Source: Agriotes lineatus
Taxonomy: Eukaryota > Arthropoda > Insecta > Coleoptera > Elateridae
DNA: 64,000 bases
Direction of reading: 5' to 3'
NCBI GenBank assembly: GCA_940337035.1
Contig: CALNHX010002828.1
Location: forward strand, 1-64,000
Below, piece by piece: positions 55,827 to 64,000 of the stretch (its first letter is position 1; each line of letters starts with the position of its first letter). The position numbers and the translations under genes were made by a program. The notes below the pieces were generated by a model. The model saw nothing but the letters and a program-made list of their open reading frames with translations, made no database searches and was not told the origin of the DNA.

Positions 55827-56500
55827 CAGTGAAATCTCTCATAACGGACACTCCACTAAGCGGACCCCTCTATTTAGCGGACATTTTTCTTGGCACCGTC
55901 GGGAACCAATGTAGTTTAAATGCAAGAGCATCTCCGTTAAGCGGACTCTCTGTTAACAGGACGCGGACAGAAAAATTCTGGAAATTTTTTAATATTTCCC
56001 TCTTTTAAGTGGACATGTTACTAATTATTATGTGCTTAAATGCTAGGGAACTAGGGGAATTACATGTTTTCATGTGTGTGGTATGGGGCGCGTTATAAAT
56101 TGTGTGTTCAGATGCTAGCTAGGAAACTAGGGGAATTACCTCTTTTCATATGCTCCCTATGTTTTCCAACCTTAATCCTTAGTATGGATCTCAATTTTAG
56201 AAGTGAAGAAGTGTTCTGCGAAAACGATTTTATTTATTTATAGCAAAGTGCTCTTTGTTTATAGCTGCATTTGATTAAAAGCAGATAAATTTTCTTCATT
56301 ACAGGCTGCAGTTGATATGTATGTACTACTGCTACTGTTTTACAGTACCTAGTGTCATAATAAAAAGCAAATGTATGTATTCTTTGTCGTTCTATATTCA
56401 AATAAAGATTAAACAAAAACAATTGAAAATTAAAGCATTTCTATTAAGAAGACACCTGCATTAAGCAGACAAAAATGTCCGCTTATGAGAGATTTCGCTG
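55827..56500. mobile_element. Pogo/Tigger-like MITE, 674 bp
   Basis: Inverted ends cagtgaaatctctcataacg / cttatgagagatttcgctg are flanked by TA on both sides (55825-55826, 56501-56502). Sub-terminal gcggac/gtccgc words recur. There is no transposase. The termini fit the pogo/Tigger branch of Tc1/mariner. Confidence 0.88.
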
Positions 56501-56770
56501 TACCTTATTAGATTTAATAATTGTAAGTAATGGTGATAATTTCAAAATTGAAAGCAAATCTGTTGTCGAGCATAATATCGCCAATCATTGTCTATCCTCT
56601 TGCGTTCCATCATTACCTATAATAACAAATAAACCCATAATTCGTATGGGCAGGTATTTTTCGCTATTTGATAATGATTTTTTCTCAGAGAATTGTACAC
56701 GACACCATGGTTTTTAATTTCTGATACGCACAACGTAAACGACGCGATCTAGTTTTTAAGTAAACATATA
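56501..56770 (+). pseudogene. Jockey-like LINE fragment C: endonuclease end
   Basis: The frame includes TLLDLIIVSNGDNFKIESKS and VVEHNIANHCLSSCVPSLP, the end of a Jockey-type endonuclease (LLDLI, then a degenerate SDH motif). It is cut at 56770 by a MITE and resumes at 58166. Confidence 0.7.
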
Positions 56771-56913
56771 CCGGGTGACAATGAGACTAGGGCCATGTTT
56801 ATATCTTCTTTATTTATGAATCGATTTGGATAAAATTTAATACCAACATACTAGACATAATTTCTGATTGGCTGATAGATATAGTCAAAATGACTGACTT
56901 CCGGTTTTACCGG

Positions 56914-56946
<33 letters not shown>

Positions 56947-58161
56947 TACAGGTTGTAATAACATATTACAAATAACATTTTTCAATATTATTTCGCGAAG
57001 GAAAACCCTTGTGTGCGAACCTGCAGACAATTGACAGTGTTTAATTCAACATTATATTTTCACATCTTTTTTATAATAGAAAGAAAAAAAAAATATATAT
57101 ATACAGTGTGTTTCACTTTTCATGGGGACGGTCATGTATCACAGAAAGTACCCAACCAATTTTGTTCAAATTTGCAATGAATGTATATACCCTTACGCCC
57201 GTATTCATAGTCGTTCGCCAGCGGATCGCCGGCGACTCGCCAGAGTTTCGTTATGAATAGTATGTTGGCGGCACTGTAGGTCTATGTCAAAACTGACTGA
57301 AAACCTAACCTGATCACCTCGAATTTGACATAGATGTACAGTGCCGCCAACATACTATTCATAACGAAACTCCGGCGAGTCGCCGGCGATCCGCTGGCGA
57401 ACGACTATGAATACGGGTGTTAGTGTCACCAATCTAACGATATGCATCATGTACTACTTTATCTTTATCTGAAACTGAAAATTAATTAATTATTTGTTTA
57501 AATCTATTTAAAAAAACAACGTTAGTGTCACTTCCGGTGAAACCGGAGGTGACACTAACTTTGGTTCTTTAAAAAAATCACTCTATATGTTTTATGTTTT
57601 CAGAATCTACTACTCAAATTACATACTACAACAGTGTTGCCAAATTTGCTTTGGTATTATTAGTTATTACATAAAAATATTTTAAAAAATAATTAATTAA
57701 TTTTAAGTTTCAGATAAAGATAAAGTAGTGCATGATGCATATCGTTAGATTGGTAATTAAATTTTCTGTTTAATGGCATGATGGCTCTTGGTAGGTGCCA
57801 TTTAAAAAAAGTGACTTTTTCTTAAAAAATGAATTTAGCAAATTATATTCTTTTATTAAAGGTTTGTTATTGACCTGATTGATAAAATAGCTATTATTAA
57901 GAGTTGTTAGAGTCAATTAGAATACATTTTTCAGTCAAAGCCTTCTATGGTGAAAATTCAAATTGAAAAAAACAAAATATACAGTGTTCCATTTAAAAAA
58001 TCAAAGTTAGTATCATTTCCGGTAAAACCGGAAGTCAGTCATTTTGACTATATCTATCAGCCAATCAGAACTTATGTCTAGTATCTTGGTATAAAATTTA
58101 ATCCAAATCGATACATAAATAAAGAAGATATAAGCATGGCCCTAGTCTCATTGTCACCCGG
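56771..58161. mobile_element. Composite MITE with nested palindromes, 1.39 kb
   Basis: Inverted ends ccgggtgacaatgagactag / ctagtctcattgtcacccgg extend for about 150 bp on each side and are flanked by tata (56767-56770, 58162-58165). Inside lie an ATTT microsatellite (about 56922-56945), the TTA-flanked palindrome at 57196-57419, and another inverted pair (57423-57495 with 57685-57756, sharing aatctaacgatatgcatcat). At least one insertion inside another is needed to explain this. Confidence 0.88.
57196..57419. mobile_element. Palindromic MITE, 224 bp, TTA duplication
   Basis: Two arms of about 90 bp (from cgcccgtattcatagtcg to cgactatgaatacgggtg) are nearly perfect inverted copies around a short centre. 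TTA lies on each side (57193-57195 and 57420-57422), as in PIF/Harbinger-type insertions. A related half is seen at 1-55. Confidence 0.88.
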
Positions 58162-58165
58162 TATA

Positions 58166-59217
58166 TTACATTTTTAATACACATGCACCCCTTAAAGAAT
58201 TTAAAATATCCAGAACAAGTAAACCTTGGATTACGGATAACGTGAAATTTATGATGAAATTGCGAAACAAAGCTCTGGGTAAATTAAAAAAAACTCAAAA
58301 TCCAGTACATTGGAACAGCTACAAATCTCTAGAAATCTTGTCACTGGTGCAACTGCAAGAGAAAAAAAAATATTTGCAAAATCAAATTTATAAAAATAAT
58401 AAACCTCAGGCAAGCTGGAAAGAGCTTCGGAAATTGAATATTATAAATAGAGATGAAAAAACATGAATTGCCACTTAATTTACAAAACATAAACGAGATT
58501 ATAATTTTTTTCTAAATTCTTGTAATAGTAACTCTCGTATAGATTTGATTTAATTAACTACTACTCACCAAATAAAAAACATGATCTGCAAAACTCGTTT
58601 CAGTTTGTTGAAACAAATGAAGTTGGAAATACTCTTTTCGCCATTAAATCACCACCTACGGGCCCTGACAACATTAATATAAAGTTATTACAAATGTGCT
58701 GTTCTCATCTGTTGCCATACTTCACACACATCATGAATTTCTGCATAACAGAATGCGTTTTTCCAGATATTTAGAAATCCGCACGACTTATACCTCTGCC
58801 TAAAAGTGACCTACCAACAGAATTCAAACAGCTTCGTCTTTGCACGCTATCGAAAGTTCTTAAAAAAAATTTAGATAAACTAATTCGCAATTATGTTAGC
58901 ATGCACAATATTTCTCCAAAAACGCAATCTGGATTCTGCCCTGGTTACAGTTGTAATACTGCTCTAACTGCTATAACAGATGATTGTATTCGAGCTACTG
59001 ATAACTAAGAATTAACTTTATTAGTGCTTCTAGATATTTCGAAAGCTTTTGACACCATCGACCATACGCTTTTGCTATCTATTTTACATTTCATAGGTTT
59101 CGATAACTCTGCTATCAGCTTAATAAATCAATATCTGTCTAGAACACAAACGGTCAGTATTCACTAAAAAACTTCCGATCCGCTAGTAGTCACAATGGGT
59201 GTTCCGCAGGGTGTGAT
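58166..59217 (+). pseudogene. Jockey-like LINE fragment C: linker and RT
   Basis: The frame 58242-58466 (MKFMMKLRNKALGKLKKTQN) is the charged linker after the endonuclease. RT motifs follow (PPTGPDNINIKLL, LLVLLDISKAFDTIDHTLLL, MGVPQGVILG) with scattered stops. The sequence breaks off right after the PQG motif and continues as an inverted fragment. Confidence 0.8.
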
Positions 59218-59400
59218 TCTAGGTTTTCTTCCAAATATCTGGAAAAACGCATTCTGTTATGCAGTAATTCAACACGTGTGTGAAGTATGGCCACAGATGA
59301 GGACAGCACATTTGTAGTAACTTTCATTAATGTTATCGGGCCCATAGCTGTTGATTTAATGGCGAAATTTGTTTCAACCACATAACATGCTGTGTAATAT
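59218..59400 (-). pseudogene. Inverted Jockey fragment duplicating 58608-58770
   Basis: The reverse complement runs in parallel with 58608-58770 over about 165 bp: cataacagaatgcgtttttc is shared exactly, and the flanking stretches such as catacttcacacac are shared with a few changes. The two together form an inverted repeat separated by about 450 bp. Confidence 0.8.
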
Positions 59401-59429
59401 TGTAGTCTTAAAGGCAAATGTAGAAGTGG

Positions 59430-60937
59430 TAACATATCACTAATTTACAATTCAAGAAACTAAAGTGAATTTACTTTGATAGCTCACAATAGTTAAGACA
59501 TTCAACAGAAAAATTATAGAAAAATAAAGTAAAGCTGGTACTGGGCATGATGAAACGTAATGAAACGCTTCAGTAAGGCTGAAATATAGGATTGTGACAG
59601 TCAAATTGATCTTAACAAATAAAAAATTAGCACATTTTCCATGTTACTTATCTACATTATAGATAATTAGTTTATATTTCTTACTTTAAAAGTTACGTCA
59701 GTTCATGTGAAAATATAAATTTGTGGTTACCCTGCCGAGTGTAAATAGACCCCGCAATTAAATAAATAAGTTCTGAAATGCGATATGCATTAAGTAGAAA
59801 TTGAATACATAACCTATGAGGCGGTATCAATAATAGTATATTGCTTAAGGACAATTAAATGTGTTACACACGTTAAAAAACTGTCAACAAGCATGCATAA
59901 CATTTTTATAAATCCATACTATAGTATTAGGGCAATGATCGTATACCTTCAAAAGAATAATAATAAATAACACATTTGAAATATTAAAATTACTTGCTTG
60001 GTAATTTTAGGTGTTTTGTAATTTTAAATGTTAATGCACTGTCAAAATTGTAGTAACTTGTTGAGAGCAAAAGTGTTATTACATAAATAAATCCAATCTT
60101 TACTTAAGTATATATTTTGTAGATTCCTAACTTTCAAAATCAGAATAAACATTATATTGCTTTAAATAACTTTCAATTATTATACACATGCAAAGAGTAT
60201 ATTACCATAAGATGCAAGTTTTTATTTAGGTTCGAGGAAAAAACATTTCCTAAAGTATGTGTATTAGTATCAAATCAGTAATTAATCAAATTCTGCAATA
60301 ATTTACCAACAGTAGAAAAGGTAAATTAACTATCAAGGATTGTAAGCAATCAGTCAGTTATTTTAAGAATTACAATTAACCGATTTATAAGCAACATTAG
60401 AAAAACCAATATAGCACAAGAGTTACTGCATATTTCTGATGTATTTTTGAGTGAGTGAAGTGTTTTTTGACTGCTAACGATCGTTACCCATGTTCAAGTG
60501 ACAATTGTTTAAATTAATACCTGAAGCCTGTGGCGTAAAAATTACAGAATCAAAACAGACATCTTGCTGTATTCCATCAGATGCTGCACTTGAAGTTTTG
60601 TCAAGGTTCTGAAAGAAGAGGATATTCATATTACATGCTTGCCGGTCATTTACTTACTGAAATAATTTTAGACATTTACGATACTGTACTGTTTTACAGT
60701 GTCTTGCAGCATATGCAACATAAAGAAGTGTAAAACAGATTAAAATTAAACTAAATTGTAAGCCACAACAAACCATAATTATAATACTTATAGTCAAAAT
60801 TGAGGCATGTCGATAAACAACTTGGCTAGAACGATGTAAATGAATGTGTTTTATGCATGCAGAGAGACCGATACCAACGCATCACTAAATGGCTGCGCAG
60901 CACAGATTTAAAGGAAAATTAAGTTTATCAGGATTTA
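59430..60937. other. AT-rich stretch, nothing supported
   Basis: No open frame, terminal repeat or RNA gene was recognised. Confidence 0.5.
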
Positions 60938-60940
60938 TAA

Positions 60941-61155
60941 GGTTTGATCCACATTATCAGGCTCTGCTCACGGTTCGGTCATGATCCATTCTCGCTCCGC
61001 TCAAATATTTATACATTGTTAGCAATGGGCACAACCTGAGCTTGAGCGTTACCCAGAATGTGAATGTGCCCATTGTTAACAATGTATAAATATTTGAGCG
61101 GAGCAAGAGTGGATTGTGATCGAACCGTGAGCAGCCCGATAGTGTGGATCGAGCC
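60941..61155. mobile_element. Palindromic MITE, about 215 bp
   Basis: Arms ggtttgatccacattatc / gatagtgtggatcgagcc continue inward through gctcacggttcggtc, gctccgctcaaatatttata and ttgttagcaatgggcac and their complements. The flanks are taa and tta, so the target duplication is unclear. A short non-palindromic centre (around 61029-61055) separates the arms. Confidence 0.75.
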
Positions 61156-61159
61156 TTAC

Positions 61160-61900
61160 TGGTGTTTCCCTAGGTTGCATATGTCGACAGCCACACTATA
61201 TTGTGATACATAGCAGACACACCGCCTGTAAAGGTGAAGTTTAGCGTATTTTAGATTTATGTGAATCTGCCAGTACGGTCTGAAATTATTTAAACAAACT
61301 CCTGCAACAATTATCTCACCAATGATTGTCAAATGGTTTAAACTTCACAAATGCCTAATTCAACATGAAAACCGGGACCGTAACAAATACCAGTGAAAAC
61401 ACAAAACCACAGATAATAAATTGTCAAATTGCGTAATGGTCATCACAAAACAAAATCCATGGCCATCATACAACTACTCGATCATGCGTATTGGGTATGG
61501 ATTAGAGCAGTGTTGCCGTTTGTACTATAAAATTATGAGATCCACAAGACAAAATTATCAGATTTTGCTCAAAATTATGTTAACACCTATAAATGGCAAA
61601 GCAACCAGTTTTTTCGGCTCATCCGCCATTTCATTGAAATTAAAAATAAATTTTGCTTATATGATAATAACTGTCGCTAAACAAATATTTTAAATTTTTA
61701 AATCATTTGATGGGGAATATTAACAAATGCCATAAAATAAAGTAAAACAATGCGTTTAATTTAAATATAGCATTTATTAACACAATATCAGAACGTAAAC
61801 AAACACAAACAGTAATTCAAAATGTAAACTACTGAAAAAAAAATATATACTGCATTTTAAATTGCATTTTTGAGTATACCAATCGACAGAACTTATTGAT
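61160..61900. other. AT-rich stretch, nothing supported
   Basis: The open frame 61421-61693 has no recognisable domain. No terminus or RNA gene was seen. Confidence 0.45.
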
Positions 61901-61912
61901 TATAATGAAACT

Positions 61913-63037
61913 TGTAACTTGTTATTTTCCGCTAAAATTAGGTTTTATATGAAAAAATTTTTTTTTTCTGGAACGAAACAAAACATGTATTTCAGCCAAT
62001 TGCTGGCCGATATCGGCTTGGGGCGTACTAGGCCTTATTCTATGATTGTTTTCCGATAGCCTTCGGTAAAAGACGCAAGCACAGAGGTGCGATTCTGACG
62101 TATATACAGTGTGTCCCCGGATAGGTGAAACGAATCTTATGAAAAGTAAAAAATTCTCCATTTAAATTTTCATTTTTTGGGGTTCAGCCCTGCTTGGTTA
62201 AAAGCAAATTTCCAACATAATTTCAGTTTTGAGAAATCAAGTATGCCTTGGAAATTTTCAAAAAACCTATTTTTCTGCAAGGTAAAGTACCTACTATGTA
62301 GCAAATACGACAAAAATTTATAAAGAAAAGTTGTTTAGAATCAACATCTCAGCCCCTATACCAAATTTCAAAATCCTCCGCCAACTTTGATCTCTCACAA
62401 TTCCTTTTTAAGTCTCAAATCAAAGAATTTTACTTTTAACAAAGATTTTTATTGGAAAAACAAATACTTTTAACAAAGTTTTTTATTTCATAATAAAAAA
62501 ACACTTTGTTAGAAATAAAATTCTTTGATTTGGGAAAATAAACAAAAAGGAATGTGAGAGATCAAAGTTGGCTGAAGATTTTGAAATTTGGTAGAGGGGC
62601 CTAGATGTCGATTCTAAACAACTTTTTTTAATAACTTTTTATCGTATTTGCCACATAAAAGGCACTTTACTTTAGAGAAAAATAGGATCTTTAAGCATTT
62701 CCGAAGCGTACTTGATTTTTCAAAACTGAAATGATGTTAAAAATTCGCCTTTAACCAAGCAGGGCTAAACCCCAAAAAATGAAAATTTAAATAAAGAATT
62801 TTTTACCTTTTACACGGGTCGTTTCGCCTATCCGGGGACACACTGTATATTCGTGGGCGCGTTTTTTACCGAAAGCTATCGGAAAACAATCATAGAATAA
62901 GGCCTAGTACGCCCCAAGCCGATATCGGCCAGGAATTGGCTGAAATACAACATTTTTTGTTTCGCTCCATACAAAAAAAAAAGAAAATGCATTTTTCATA
63001 TATATAAAAACTAATATTAGCGGAAAATGACAAGTTA
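61913..63037. mobile_element. Outer palindromic MITE interrupted by another
   Basis: Left arm 61913-62104 and right arm 62848-63037 are inverted copies: gccgatatcggcttggggcg is shared exactly, as are ccttattctatgattg and ttttccgctaa. The centre of this palindrome is where the second MITE sits. The outer target duplication was not resolved. Confidence 0.8.
62107..62845. mobile_element. Inner palindromic Tc1/mariner-like MITE, 739 bp
   Basis: Ends cagtgtgtccccggatagg / cctatccggggacacactg with TA on both sides (62105-62106, 62846-62847). The arms pair along almost their full ~360 bp (for example gatctctcacaattcctttt with aaaaggaatgtgagagatc), so it is essentially one long hairpin. There is no coding capacity. 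Confidence 0.92.
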
Positions 63038-63039
63038 CA

Positions 63040-64000
63040 ATTACCGAAACGGTAATCTTGTATTGTACGACGCCACCGATGAACTACTGTTCCTAGAGTC
63101 AGTAATCTTGGTGGGAGGGACCGCTACCAAGTCAAATACCTTACACTGTTGTCAGAACTTTCTTTACTTCTACAGCAATTTGGGGCCTAATTCGTTTTAG
63201 TTTGCATGTCGAATAGAGGTGTTCTAGCTCCAACTGTTTTGTGAATAAAGGTAACATTTTGACACTAAACCATATTCGTGATTCTTGCAGGTGTCGTTAG
63301 GATCAAACTAGTGATGTAAAAAAACGCGTTTTTTTTAAATCGAATAAAAAACCCTTAAAAAAAACTACAAAAAACGGTTTTTTTTGTTTTTTATTTATTT
63401 TTGTAACTGGCGGCACGTTTTGGTAGGTATGGTTGGCAGCAGGTAAGCAAACGACAAAATTTAAACTTATTTTGATTTTACATGCCCTTTAAAGTTCAAG
63501 AAAACTAGCACAGACTAGACAAATGTTTAATAAACAAAAGTAACATTTTATACCTACTGCCTACTCGTATTACGTATTACTCACAGAACAGCAAAGCGTA
63601 TGCATGCGTCTATGCGAGCACCCCTGCCCCACCCTCACTGTTGGAAGTTGTTTTAAGCTGGACCTAGCTCTGATACTGTCGAGCTGATCGACGAATCAAG
63701 TTATGTTAAATATTAGCGATTCATCAGAGTCATAAGACAGTGACATGGGCGACGTAAACTGCATGGATACTGACTCTGAATCAGTTGAGGAGTCGGCCAT
63801 GTCTGTTAGCGAGTAATTTCTGCATTATTATAATTTCTACATCCACTTTGGCTATGAAATGTAATACATTATTTTTCTTTAGAAATATTTGTTTTTTTTT
63901 GTTATTATAAATTCTATAATGCACTTTACCTATGAAATGTATTATTTTTATTTAGAAATATCTGTTTTTTGTTTTTCCAAAGAATATTACTTGTTGTTAT
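63040..64000. other. Window end, nothing firmly supported
   Basis: Homopolymer-rich DNA (about 63310-63400). A short acidic frame around 63709-63816, interrupted by one TAA, gives DSDMGDVNCMDTDSESVEES. It could be the tail of some transposase or host protein but cannot be assigned. Confidence 0.35.

Overview
The window is insect nuclear DNA. It is AT-rich, intron-containing and crowded with eukaryotic transposons, and it carries two genes of the insect odorant-binding protein (OBP) family. The order cannot be fixed from the sequence alone. There are no bacterial features.

Host genes. Two classical six-cysteine OBP genes lie in tandem on the + strand at 3907-8483 and 21008-21498. Each has a TATA box about 70-76 bp upstream of its ATG, a short first exon that is almost exactly the signal peptide, a phase-0 intron, and a second exon with all six cysteines. 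A third signal-peptide-like exon with its own TATA box (3352) may be the remnant of another cluster member. A single-exon C2H2 zinc-finger gene with 17 complete fingers lies on the - strand (46303-47937), followed by a decayed continuation of its finger array.

Layout. 0.15-3.0 kb: a foldback-type element with unequal arms built of 130-bp tandem units. 3.3-8.6 kb: OBP gene 1, whose 4.2-kb intron holds an old dispersed repeat and a dead Tc1 transposon. 8.8-11.8 kb: a decayed Penelope-like element (RT plus GIY-YIG) between 235-bp terminal repeats. 12.3-14.2 kb: a LINE RNase H relic, a 5S-rRNA-derived SINE and an LTR/primer-site relic. 17.5-18.9 kb: a deleted Tc1/IS630-type transposon. 21.0-21.6 kb: OBP gene 2. 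23.0-33.2 kb: an apparently intact Ty3/Gypsy retrotransposon (- strand) with 2-kb LTRs. 33.2-36.9 kb: a deletion derivative of a second Gypsy family. 39.3-41.5 kb: an inverted copy of the old repeat, split by a hAT MITE. 41.6-44.9 kb: a full-length but dead hAT element. 44.9-45.5 kb: another hAT-like MITE. 45.65-47.9 kb: the zinc-finger locus. 48.2-59.4 kb: a nest of Jockey-like LINE fragments broken by MITEs and by a younger A-rich LINE. 60.9-63.0 kb: large palindromic MITEs, one inside another.

Function. The OBPs are expected to be secreted into sensillar lymph or other extracellular fluid and to carry small hydrophobic ligands. The zinc-finger protein is a presumed nuclear DNA binder. Everything else is mobile DNA, most of it dead; only the first Gypsy element looks coding-competent. 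Points most worth checking are a well-formed -1 frameshift signal at the Gypsy gag/pol junction, tRNA-like and hammerhead-like motifs in the Penelope terminal repeats, the in-frame triplication in the second Gypsy element, and the six-finger higher-order repeat of the zinc-finger gene.
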